A stretch of DNA of 5,037 bases from an uncultured Lachnospira sp. (GCA_900772425.1 CAAHEK010000051.1:1-5037), one strand, 5' to 3'; counted from the stretch's first letter, positions 1 through 4,896 are shown. A program made the numbers and translations. The notes: generated by a model from the sequence alone, not told the origin.

Positions 1-824
1 ATAAATACACGTTCACGCTCTGTTGTTTCGATGTTCCTTGCCCCTTCTGGTGTTCTTGTTACAAACACATCATACATTCTTGTGATCAGTGTTCCGTCTG
101 CTGCCACCTGATATAAAAATGTCGCAAAATTCTGGTATGTACACTTAGCATGCCCCATTGGATAAAGCAATGCACTGTCTCCACATTTAGGGCATTCAAA
201 AGCTTTTAATCTTTCCGGCTTGGGATATGTCCGTATCGGCTCAATTCCTTCGTACGGTTCTGTTCTTAGCATATAATCTTCTCCACACTGACAGCAATGA
301 TAATCAGCATATATTCCATGTCTTTTGTAATATATAATATTTTCCTGATTTACTTTGCTTTCTATGCGCATTTGAAGAATTCTAGGCTCTTCCGGGAGCA
401 TTTCAAATAATTTATCTCTTTCCTCATTGGCACGGTTCTTTTTTCTTACATCCTGTAATCCGTCTATTTTATATTCAATACTTTCTAATATGTCTGTTGG
501 TTTATCGTTATAACATTTAACACTCATCTGTTTTGCATATTTTTTTATTGCTCCTGATGCCTTTTCTGTCACATACGCTTCATGTATCATTGTTCTATTT
601 GGATTGTTCCAATAGCTTTTTGTGTCGGTTTTATTTTCCCTGTAGTCATAATTGAACCTGCCTGTACTACAATACGCTTCTCGATATATCAGCTCTTTTT
701 TACCATAAAGGTCTACAACCAGGTACTCATCATCAAGCTTTATAATGTCTGCTATAAGAGTAAGCTTATGTCTTCCTGTGGGCTTTTCCCCCTCGTAGTC
801 TATAATCTGTTTTCTTCTCATCAT
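1..824 (-). CDS. PcfJ-like zinc-motif protein, C-terminus cut by window edge
   Basis: An uninterrupted frame runs off the left edge with 274 residues visible. The start is the first of two adjacent ATGs at 824; the TGA of the upstream pcfK-like gene overlaps it in an ATGA arrangement, implying translational coupling. The ribosome binding site is a weak run of G (CTTGGGGGTAAATG). Visible features are a charged N-terminal part (about 1-150), then the segment IIYYKRHGIYADYHCCQCGE (163-182) and a paired knuckle ECPKCGD (210-216). Cys177 or Cys178 with Cys180, and Cys211 with Cys214, probably form a zinc ribbon. This layout, with a YYKR-type segment before a Cys4 motif and a PcfK-like gene directly upstream, matches PcfJ-like proteins of Firmicutes mobile elements, named after the conjugative plasmid pCF10. 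The molecular role of PcfJ is not established. The family call is from remembered sequence pattern and gene order, not a search, and the C-terminal part that would confirm it lies outside the window. Confidence 0.75.
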   Translation of the reverse strand, partial: MMRRKQIIDYEGEKPTGRHKLTLIADIIKLDDEYLVVDLYGKKELIYREAYCSTGRFNYDYRENKTDTKSYWNNPNRTMIHEAYVTEKASGAIKKYAKQMSVKCYNDKPTDILESIEYKIDGLQDVRKKNRANEERDKLFEMLPEEPRILQMRIESKVNQENIIYYKRHGIYADYHCCQCGEDYMLRTEPYEGIEPIRTYPKPERLKAFECPKCGDSALLYPMGHAKCTYQNFATFLYQVAADGTLITRMYDVFVTRTPEGARNIETTERERVF

Positions 825-1306
825 TTACCCCCAAGGTAATAAGCCTTTATTATCTCATAAGCATGTCCCATTCCTGGTATTCCCATCTTTACCGAAGCGC
901 CTACACCTGCGGCTTTAGTAATATTGATGTCTACCGGATAACAATTTTTAAAGCTCCACTTTAAAAGTTCTGCAATACATCCCTTTATTGTTTTGCCTTT
1001 TCTTCTTACAGCTGCTGCCATATCCGGATGCTCTGTAACTTGTGCCTTAATATAATTTACCCAGTCTTCTACTATCTCAACCGGCTTAAGCTCGTCCTCT
1101 TCAATCTTTATTTTCCCAAGTGCGGCCATGAGTGTATTGCACAGCTCCGGTACTTCTCCTGTTATATAGTCCTCTGCATCTGCCGGATCAAGACCATTCT
1201 CTTCTGCTATATCCCTTATAGTCTGTATGTCTCCCTGCGCCAACTGTCCTGCTGCCGCCTTATTTATTTCTTCTGAGCTATCAAACTCACCAAATTTATC
1301 AAACAT
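821..1306 (-). CDS. PcfK-like / AcrIIA9-family protein
   Basis: 161 residues from the ATG at 1306, which follows a strong AAGGAGT at 8-nt spacing. A longer frame from 1354 exists, but it would overlap the HNH gene and has no comparable site. The N-terminus MFDKFGEFDSSEEINKAAAG and the C-terminal block RRKGKTIKGCIAELLKWSFK (101-120), followed by KAAGVGASVKMGIPGMGHAY (131-150), are what I recognise as the PcfK-like family, whose members are annotated in databases as Cas9 inhibitor AcrIIA9 family. The length is normal for the family and the protein looks intact, acidic in the N-terminal two-thirds, with no membrane segment. Some AcrIIA9 members inhibit Cas9, but the family is widespread next to PcfJ, so inhibition here is only a possibility. 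It lies 5 bp after the HNH stop, its ribosome binding site is inside the HNH coding end, and it overlaps the PcfJ-like start by 4 bp, so the three genes are probably translated together. Confidence 0.88.
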   Translation of the reverse strand: MFDKFGEFDSSEEINKAAAGQLAQGDIQTIRDIAEENGLDPADAEDYITGEVPELCNTLMAALGKIKIEEDELKPVEIVEDWVNYIKAQVTEHPDMAAAVRRKGKTIKGCIAELLKWSFKNCYPVDINITKAAGVGASVKMGIPGMGHAYEIIKAYYLGGK

Positions 1307-1311
1307 AGTAG

Positions 1312-1656
1312 TTACTCCTTCCATTTGCTGTATACTAAATCTTCCTCGTTCCATGAAGGATAGAACTGTTTTAGATATTCCCTGAATATCTTCAACATTT
1401 CTTTTCGCCTTCCTTGTTTTCCGTTGTCAAGCATCTCATGGTGAAACTGGCAACCTAATGCTCCGTTCTGTGGTATACCAAGACCATTATGTGATCTTGG
1501 TATGTAATGCATTATTGAAAATATTCTTAATGCAAAGCTATCTGCTTCATTCATATGATATTTAATTTGACAAAATATGCATTTTCCCATATCTCTCTCA
1601 ATAATTACTTGTCTTGCATTTTTATTAAACTCTCTAGCTCTGCTCTGTTTGCTCAT
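1312..1656 (-). CDS. Small HNH-motif protein, probable endonuclease
   Basis: 114 residues from ATG at 1656. An in-frame TGA lies 18 nt upstream, so this is the earliest ATG. Two purine-rich Shine-Dalgarno copies (GAAGGAG and AAAGGAG) precede it. A basic N-terminus (SKQSRAREFNKNARQVIIER) leads into a CIFC knuckle (Cys26, Cys29). The HNH core follows: His50 in MHYIPRSHNG, Asn64 in PQNGALGC, then Cys69 and His72/His73 in CQFHHEMLDN. The second zinc pair appears to be Cys69 plus a histidine rather than CxxC. The spacing fits the HNH fold (beta-beta-alpha-metal nuclease), so DNA or nucleic-acid nicking is the expected activity. The C-terminal 40 residues are helical and charged. It sits directly upstream of the PcfK-like gene and is preceded by a 105-bp gap containing a possible structured RNA. 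The target is unknown; it could act in recombination, replication or packaging. Confidence 0.85.
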   Translation of the reverse strand: MSKQSRAREFNKNARQVIIERDMGKCIFCQIKYHMNEADSFALRIFSIMHYIPRSHNGLGIPQNGALGCQFHHEMLDNGKQGRRKEMLKIFREYLKQFYPSWNEEDLVYSKWKE

Positions 1657-1673
1657 GCTCTCCTTTCTCCTTC

Positions 1674-1745
1674 AGGTCATGCCCGAAAGAATCCTTTCAG
1701 ATAAAATAGATATATTGGGAGTAAATTTTACTTCCTTTTTGACCT
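1674..1745 (-). ncRNA. Candidate structured RNA element before the HNH gene
   Basis: On the minus strand the gap between the 79-aa gene and the HNH gene can fold as a closed three-way element. Outer arms AGGTCA (1745-1740) and TGACCT (1679-1674) are perfectly complementary. Inside them lies a 19-nt near-palindrome, GGAAGTAAAATTTACTCCC (1735-1717), and a small hairpin GAAAG-GATT-CTTTC (1698-1685), which CCC/GGG pairing could also enclose. The closing TGACCT strand abuts the HNH ribosome binding site, which would suit a leader or translational control element. No known riboswitch or RNA family is recognised. Each helix is short and two are AU-rich, so this is a hypothesis from hand folding only. 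Confidence 0.3.
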
Positions 1746-1761
1746 ATGCAGTTCTGATTTT

Positions 1762-2001
1762 CTAATTGTCTGCATCAGGATGTTGGCATTCATACAATTC
1801 CCGTTCAAGCTTTGCTATCTGTCCTCCAAGAATGGTAAGGTTGGTAACCTTAATACTTGTTTCGTCTGAATTTTTACAGGGTGGCATCATATATACTGCC
1901 TTTCTTAACCACCTGAGTCGCTCTAATTCCTCCTGTATCTTTACTTCGTTCATTCTGCATAAATAACATTCATCAGCCGACTGCATTATGCTTTTACTCA
2001 T
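1762..2001 (-). CDS. 79-aa CxxC protein of unknown function
   Basis: Start ATG at 2001 follows a consensus AAGGAGG with 8-nt spacing; a TTG two codons upstream is less likely. It overlaps the end of the RNase H-like gene by 8 bp. The N-terminus MSKSIMQSADECYLCR carries a single CxxC (Cys12, Cys15), resembling the opening of small phage HNH proteins of the type SIMQ...CxxC. However, no HNH histidine block follows. The rest is helical and charged (EVKIQEELERLRWLRKAVYM), with another Cys in PPCKNSDET and an ECQHPDADN tail, so a small metal-binding or coiled-coil protein is plausible. I do not recognise the family. Strong translation signals and operon placement support a real gene. Confidence 0.72.
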   Translation of the reverse strand: MSKSIMQSADECYLCRMNEVKIQEELERLRWLRKAVYMMPPCKNSDETSIKVTNLTILGGQIAKLERELYECQHPDADN

Positions 2002-2431
2002 GTTCAAACCTCCTTAGTTCTGTTTCCATATAGTAATCAAATTCGTTTGACTCATCCGTCCATGTGCAAGTATGCTGTCTTGTTACATTCAGCAGCTGCT
2101 GCCACAATTCTGCATGCTGTACTTCTTTGCCATTTGCTTTCTTCCATCCGTTCTTTTCCCACTGTTGTGGCCAGTGGTTTTGTACCGTATGCAACACATG
2201 CTCACATTTAGTATTTATGCGGATTTTGCAATTCCGGTTAAATCTTTCAAAGGCTTTTATTAGTGTTGTAAGAGCTGCCTGGTTTTCAGTCATATTTTCT
2301 TGCTCAATTATTTTTTTCTTTGTATACTCTTTATCCGGTGTTTTAAGCTGGATTATGTACATGCAGTACACTTTTTTCTTACGAGCTGGACCATGTGCTG
2401 TCGTCCGGACGTATATATTTACTTCCTCCAC
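1994..2431 (-). CDS. RNase H-fold protein, catalytic acids apparently lost
   Basis: 145 residues from a GTG at 2431, preceded by AAAGGAAGG at 7-nt spacing and overlapping the end of rep by 53 bp. The sequence aligns by eye with RNase HI along its length: a beta-1 strand (EVNIYVRT), TENQAALTTLIKAFERF (48-64, where E. coli RNase HI has TNNRMELMAAI), and VQNHWPQQWEKNGWKKANGK (83-102) with EVQHAELWQQL (103-113), matching the W...W..GW...K.VKN.DLWQ.L signature. The catalytic positions are changed: Asp10 aligns with Arg9, Glu48 with Ala53, and Asp70 (TDSQYV) with Lys75 (TKCEHV). The last acid, Asp134, cannot be placed with confidence. The fold is therefore probably kept while nuclease activity is lost. 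A structural or nucleic-acid-binding role near Rep is inference. RNase H-like genes are common in Firmicutes element replication modules. Confidence 0.8.
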   Translation of the reverse strand: MEEVNIYVRTTAHGPARKKKVYCMYIIQLKTPDKEYTKKKIIEQENMTENQAALTTLIKAFERFNRNCKIRINTKCEHVLHTVQNHWPQQWEKNGWKKANGKEVQHAELWQQLLNVTRQHTCTWTDESNEFDYYMETELRRFEHE

Positions 2432-3176
2432 GCTTATACCTTCCTTTCGTATTTTTTCTAAACTTTATGGAATAGTACGGAAAACCAAACTCTGTATATC
2501 CGGTCTGCTCACTTCCAGCTACCATGTAATAACCTTCTTTTTCATACTTATGTTTTGTACTCTTCTTTACTTTTGTAGAAAATGTGTTTGCATTAACTAC
2601 CCGCTTTTTTATTATTGGCTTTTTTAGATTTCTGGAAGACTGCCACCTCTTACCGCTTCTTTTTCCCAACGTCTTTTCTGTTGCGTTGGAATATTTCATG
2701 AAATACTTTGCAATATCCGTATAATCATTGTCGCTGTCTAGCGGCTTTATATCTACATATCCCTTGCCCCAGCACTTTTTTAATACATCGGCCGGACATG
2801 TATCCATTATCATGTGTATATGCGTTGCGCCTTTTGGTCCTATTTCCTTAACGTAGATGTACTTAACCTGCCCCAGCTCTTTTCTAAGTTTTTTTAACAT
2901 ATTCCGGATGTCTGCCTGCATATCTTCCTCTGTCGGAGGTCTTAGATCTTTCTTGTAGGTATATGTAACCAGCTGACCTGTTTCATCTGTAAAATTTGCA
3001 TTCATTAAGGCTGCCAGTTTTCTTTCTGCATTATTTTTATTTATTTTTTCCTGCGTTTCACTTGTCAGCTTTGCTCTGTCTGCTCTCTTTTCACCCTTAC
3101 AGTTATATCTAAGGGTGTGGTACCGCCTTATTGTTATTACATGTCCAGCTATACATCTTTCTTCTATGTATGGCAT
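2379..3176 (-). CDS. Rolling-circle HUH replication initiator (Rep)
   Basis: 265 residues from ATG at 3176. The Shine-Dalgarno AAGGAG (3192-3187) has a rather long 10-nt spacer. The signature block KYIYVKEIGPKGATHIHMIM (105-124) contains the HUH metal-binding pair His119-x-His121, with Glu111 a likely third ligand. About 35 residues later, DIAKYFMKYS gives the Tyr158-x-x-Lys161 motif typical of the nicking tyrosine. A downstream basic block (GKRSGKRWQSSRNLKKPIIK, 171-190) is typical of Rep proteins in the ORF2/G2P-like group. The length is usual for that group and no helicase domain is present. The expected role is site-specific nicking of the double-strand origin, with covalent attachment to the 5' end through Tyr158, to start rolling-circle replication of the element. 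A plus-strand small RNA just upstream is complementary to its ribosome binding site. The next gene starts inside its 3' end. Confidence 0.88.
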   Translation of the reverse strand: MPYIEERCIAGHVITIRRYHTLRYNCKGEKRADRAKLTSETQEKINKNNAERKLAALMNANFTDETGQLVTYTYKKDLRPPTEEDMQADIRNMLKKLRKELGQVKYIYVKEIGPKGATHIHMIMDTCPADVLKKCWGKGYVDIKPLDSDNDYTDIAKYFMKYSNATEKTLGKRSGKRWQSSRNLKKPIIKKRVVNANTFSTKVKKSTKHKYEKEGYYMVAGSEQTGYTEFGFPYYSIKFRKNTKGRYKRGGSKYIRPDDSTWSSS

Positions 3177-3185
3177 AAATAAATA

Positions 3186-3197
3186 TCTCCTTGGGTT
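3186..3197 (-). promoter_or_regulatory. rep ribosome binding site, predicted antisense target
   Basis: In rep mRNA sense this reads AACCCAAGGAGA and includes the AAGGAG Shine-Dalgarno. The same 12 bases recur with one change (AACCCAAGGTGA) at 3361-3350, inside the small RNA locus on the opposite strand. An RNA copied from the plus strand there can therefore pair with 11 of these 12 positions, nine of them contiguous, and mask the Shine-Dalgarno sequence. Confidence 0.6.
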
Positions 3198-3228
3198 CTT
3201 TAGTTAATTATTTCAATCAAGTTTTTTA

Positions 3229-3242
3229 GGGCGTTTCAGCCC
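3229..3242. other. Small GC hairpin in rep leader, possible origin element
   Basis: GGGC-GTTTCA-GCCC forms a 4-bp GC stem with a 6-nt loop in otherwise AT-rich DNA about 55 bp upstream of the rep start. T-rich runs lie on both sides, so it could be a weak terminator. Rep nick sites are often exposed in such hairpins, which makes it a candidate double-strand origin, but no family nick sequence is recognised. Confidence 0.25.
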
Positions 3243-3262
3243 CATTATTTTTTGAATTTAAA

Positions 3263-3275
3263 CCTTAAAATAAGG
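3263..3275. repeat. Short inverted repeat upstream of small RNA promoter
   Basis: CCTTA-AAA-TAAGG is a perfect 5-bp inverted repeat with a 3-nt spacer, lying 20 bp before the -35 box of the plus-strand promoter. It could be an operator for that promoter or part of the origin. It is short enough to be chance. Confidence 0.25.
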
Positions 3276-3294
3276 CTTTATATTATTAAATTTA

Positions 3295-3323
3295 TTGACT
3301 TTATTGCTAAAATGTTTTATTAT
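3295..3323 (+). promoter_or_regulatory. Sigma-70 promoter of the small RNA
   Basis: TTGACT (3295-3300), a 17-bp spacer, then TATTAT (3318-3323). Each box matches consensus at 5 of 6 positions and the spacing is optimal. This is the best promoter seen in the window. Transcription should begin near 3330, at the base of a hairpin and only about 35 nt before a strong terminator hairpin, which argues for a dedicated short RNA. Confidence 0.75.
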
Positions 3324-3329
3324 GTATTA

Positions 3330-3396
3330 AGAGTTATTTATGTGATAACTCACCTTGGGTTTAGAGAGCTGTTTCCTCAGCTCTCTTTTTTCTTTT
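3330..3396 (+). ncRNA. Predicted small antisense RNA controlling rep
   Basis: This is a roughly 65-70 nt RNA bounded by a near-consensus promoter and an intrinsic terminator. It starts with a perfect 7-bp hairpin, GAGTTAT (3331-3337) paired with ATAACTC (3345-3351) around a 7-nt loop. The single-stranded linker ACCTTGGGTTT (3352-3362) comes next, then the terminator hairpin. The linker contains nine contiguous bases, CCTTGGGTT, complementary to the rep Shine-Dalgarno region (3189-3197), with similarity extending to TAG beyond a 2-nt insertion. No open reading frame with a ribosome binding site is present. Plasmid copy-number antisense RNAs typically have this build and oppose rep expression. 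If rep mRNA reads through from the upstream operon, the RNA is also fully complementary to its leader. The promoter, hairpins and complementarity are visible; the regulation itself is inference. Confidence 0.68.
3363..3396 (+). terminator. Rho-independent terminator of the small RNA
   Basis: A perfect 9-bp stem, AGAGAGCTG (3363-3371) and CAGCTCTCT (3378-3386), encloses a TTTCCT loop and runs into a T tract interrupted by a single C (to 3396). The T tract is only on the plus-strand side. Read on the minus strand the stem is followed by TAAACCC, so it should not stop transcription coming from the 60-aa gene toward rep. Confidence 0.85.
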
Positions 3397-3559
3397 TATT
3401 TTCTTTATAAACCCCAATTATTCTTCCATCGTTAATCTCGTATGCATATCCTTCGGTTTTGAAGAATGCCTGCAGTCCTTCTATGGACATACTATTTATG
3501 CCGCTTGTATATGGCACTACTGCTGTATTTTTCAGCCTCTTAAATAACCTCTTTAACAT
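3377..3559 (-). CDS. 60-aa basic protein of unknown function
   Basis: The ATG at 3559 follows an excellent AGGAGG with 5-nt spacing and lies 8 bp after the hydrolase stop, so it is probably the next gene of that operon. The N-terminus MLKRLFKRLKN is basic and amphipathic and could touch membrane or nucleic acid. The middle (SMSIEGLQAFFKTEGYAYEI) and NDGRIIGVYKENK follow. The last residues (KKKKES) are encoded by the A-rich complement of the small RNA's terminator tract, and the TGA stop lies in the terminator loop. I do not recognise the family. The start signals are strong, but the length leaves some doubt. Confidence 0.68.
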   Translation of the reverse strand: MLKRLFKRLKNTAVVPYTSGINSMSIEGLQAFFKTEGYAYEINDGRIIGVYKENKKKKES

Positions 3560-3567
3560 TTTTCCTC

Positions 3568-4125
3568 CTATCTGTAACAGAAATACATATTGCCTATGTG
3601 CTTGTACACTCCACTTCCCTGTCTGCTCTCGCTTTGGAATATTACATTGTCAGGAACATCATACCCATTGGTTAAGAGGTCTTGTGCAATCTGCACACAT
3701 TCCTCCGTAGGCTGCTTATTAATATTCCCATCCTCCACACACGCATACTGGAGAGTAGGTTCCGTTTGGTATACAACCTCTTGCAGCGTATCCGGATAAT
3801 CCGGAGAAGCTACTCTGTTAAGTGCAACAACCCCAACCAGATATTTCATTTCATACGAGCATTTGCTGTTTCCGGCTTCCGCGTATATAAGCCGGGCTAA
3901 CAATTCTTCATCTTCTGATTTCACGCAAAGCTGTTGCACCGGTGCAATTTCTTCTTTTTCTTCATTCTCCACTTCTATTGGCAAGTCATAAACATATGTA
4001 TATTGCACTTTAACCACCGGCATATCAGTAACCGGAGAATATGTTATTGTTTTTTCCAACAGAAATAACATCATTCCTGTTATTACTACTGCTACCAGTA
4101 CCTTTTCCTTTTTAACCTGCTTCAT
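3568..4125 (-). CDS. Membrane-anchored SleB/CwlJ-like cell wall hydrolase
   Basis: 185 residues from ATG at 4125, overlapping the previous gene by 14 bp. The upstream Shine-Dalgarno is weak (GTGAGAAAA), so coupling is likely; a TTG at 4176 would add 17 residues deep inside the upstream gene and is less likely. Residues 1-8 are basic, 9-23 (VLVAVVITGMMLFLL) form one transmembrane or signal-anchor helix, and an acidic linker (about 45-65) leads to the catalytic domain (about 75-183). That domain has the Hydrolase_2 pattern: LARLIYAEAG with putative catalytic Glu83, then VGVVALNRV, LQEVVYQ, and a C-terminal FQSESRQGSGVYKHIGNMYF. The family cleaves peptidoglycan in spore cortex, but copies on mobile elements are usually taken to open the wall for DNA transfer or phage release. 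The domain looks complete. It would act outside the membrane of the host cell. Confidence 0.88.
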   Translation of the reverse strand: MKQVKKEKVLVAVVITGMMLFLLEKTITYSPVTDMPVVKVQYTYVYDLPIEVENEEKEEIAPVQQLCVKSEDEELLARLIYAEAGNSKCSYEMKYLVGVVALNRVASPDYPDTLQEVVYQTEPTLQYACVEDGNINKQPTEECVQIAQDLLTNGYDVPDNVIFQSESRQGSGVYKHIGNMYFCYR

Positions 4126-4309
4126 CAATTTTTTTCTCACTAATGGTTGTTTTTTTATTAACAATGCTTTTTGCAAAGAGCTGTGCAGCTCTTTTTAAAT
4201 TTTCAACTGCTATAGCTCTTTCTTTCTCTGATAGTTGTGGCGAATGCACATTAACAACACATCCGTCAGGGAATACTGTTGTTGTTTTTAGATTGTATTT
4301 CACACGCAT
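4112..4309 (-). CDS. 65-aa conserved-looking protein of unknown function
   Basis: First gene of the minus-strand train. The start is uncertain: ATG at 4309 has its AGAGAGG only 2 nt away, while a GTG at 4303 has an ideal 8-nt spacing and would give 63 residues. The protein opens with a beta-rich part (VKYNLKTTTVFPDGCVVNVH), with the PDGxVVNV stretch I associate with small hypothetical proteins of Firmicutes elements, and then SPQLSEKERAIAVENLKRAA as a helix. It ends in a lysine-rich tail. No enzymatic motif is visible. Its stop overlaps the start of the hydrolase, so the two are coupled. Function unknown. Confidence 0.68.
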   Translation of the reverse strand: MRVKYNLKTTTVFPDGCVVNVHSPQLSEKERAIAVENLKRAAQLFAKSIVNKKTTISEKKIDEAG

Positions 4310-4410
4310 CACCTCTCTGTATAATATTTCTTAACCATATAGGTATATTTTCTTATATATCTCCATTACTATTTCTTTTTAGCATCTCTACATAAAGCCA
4401 ATATTTTTTC

Positions 4411-4439
4411 CTGCATATACCCAAATTTATATAATGCAG
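4411..4439. repeat. Inverted repeat in the divergent intergenic region
   Basis: CTGCATATA (4411-4419) pairs with TATAATGCAG (4430-4439) with one bulged A, around an 11-nt centre. It lies in the 188-bp gap between the divergent gene sets, just upstream of the predicted promoter of the plus-strand pair, so a regulator operator is plausible. Apart from the promoter listed separately, nothing else convincing is seen in this gap; no clear promoter for the minus-strand train was found. Confidence 0.35.
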
Positions 4440-4459
4440 TAGTATTTTCTTGTTATAGG

Positions 4460-4468
4460 TGATATACT
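4460..4468 (+). promoter_or_regulatory. Extended -10 promoter for the plus-strand pair
   Basis: TG-A-TATACT is a good extended -10 element about 30 bp before the ATG at 4498. No convincing -35 box lies 16-18 bp upstream, which is tolerated in extended -10 promoters. The leader would be about 25 nt and includes AAAGGAG (4484-4490) at 7-nt spacing. Confidence 0.5.
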
Positions 4469-4497
4469 AATTTAATAAAATATAAAGGAGTAAATAT

Positions 4498-4896
4498 ATG
4501 CCACTATGGTTAGATTACTTATGTGCTGCTACTGGCTTAATAAGTTTTGCTCTATCCTTATTAACTTATTGGAATACTCGTAAGTTAAAGCTGGTTGTTC
4601 TTTATACAAAAGAACGTGCTGATTATAAAAATGAATATCAATCACTAGAAGCTCAGATTGATGGTTTCATTCTTTCTTTATCCCATGATTTGCAAGCTTC
4701 TGATTTGAGCGACTCAATTGACATTTTTGTAAACAATTTAACTGAAAGATATTCTTTCTTGAAAAAATCGCGAGCACATAATCATGTTCTTTATTTGAAA
4801 ATGCTGCATAAATTTAACAAATATGATAATCACTTATACATAACCAGATTAAATTCACTAAAAATTCAACTTAACAAGGAGGCGCATTATGACTGA
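4498..4896 (+). CDS. Small single-pass membrane protein, unknown function
   Basis: 132 residues from ATG at 4498 with AAAGGAG 7 nt upstream. Residues about 5-24 (LDYLCAATGLISFALSLLTY) form a transmembrane helix followed by a basic NTRKLK stretch, which predicts an outside N-terminus and a cytoplasmic remainder by the positive-inside rule. The cytoplasmic part (about 30-132) looks all-helical and charged (ERADYKNEYQSLEAQIDGFI and NLTERYSFLKKSRAHNH), perhaps a coiled coil or interaction domain. No catalytic motif is seen and I do not recognise the family. It is AT-rich compared with the minus-strand genes, divergent from them, and overlaps its downstream partner by 8 bp, which suggests a two-gene (or longer) cargo operon of separate origin. 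Confidence 0.8.
   Translation: MPLWLDYLCAATGLISFALSLLTYWNTRKLKLVVLYTKERADYKNEYQSLEAQIDGFILSLSHDLQASDLSDSIDIFVNNLTERYSFLKKSRAHNHVLYLKMLHKFNKYDNHLYITRLNSLKIQLNKEAHYD

Noticed and set aside
582..839. Plus-strand frame of 85 codons opposite the PcfJ-like gene
   Set aside because: Hydrophobic shadow of the charged PcfJ-like sequence with no start signals.
2064..2627. Long plus-strand reading frame of 187 codons opposite rep and the RNase H-like gene
   Set aside because: It is antisense to two genes with clear family signatures and ribosome binding sites, is extremely rich in Cys, Phe and Ser as expected from reverse-reading Lys/Glu-rich genes, and has no Shine-Dalgarno.
3363..3386. The 9-bp hairpin as a terminator for the minus-strand operon before rep
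   Set aside because: In that direction the stem is preceded by A residues and followed by TAAACCC, so it lacks the required U tract.
4369..4416. 15-codon minus-strand frame (MQEKILALCRDAKKK) in the divergent gap, open for 12 more codons upstream without a start
   Set aside because: It reads like protein and may be a remnant, but it has no ribosome binding site and the region is AT-rich enough for this by chance.
4498..4560. Possible secretion signal on the plus-strand membrane protein
   Set aside because: The hydrophobic helix is followed by basic residues and there is no cleavage-site pattern, so a retained anchor is more likely than a secreted protein.
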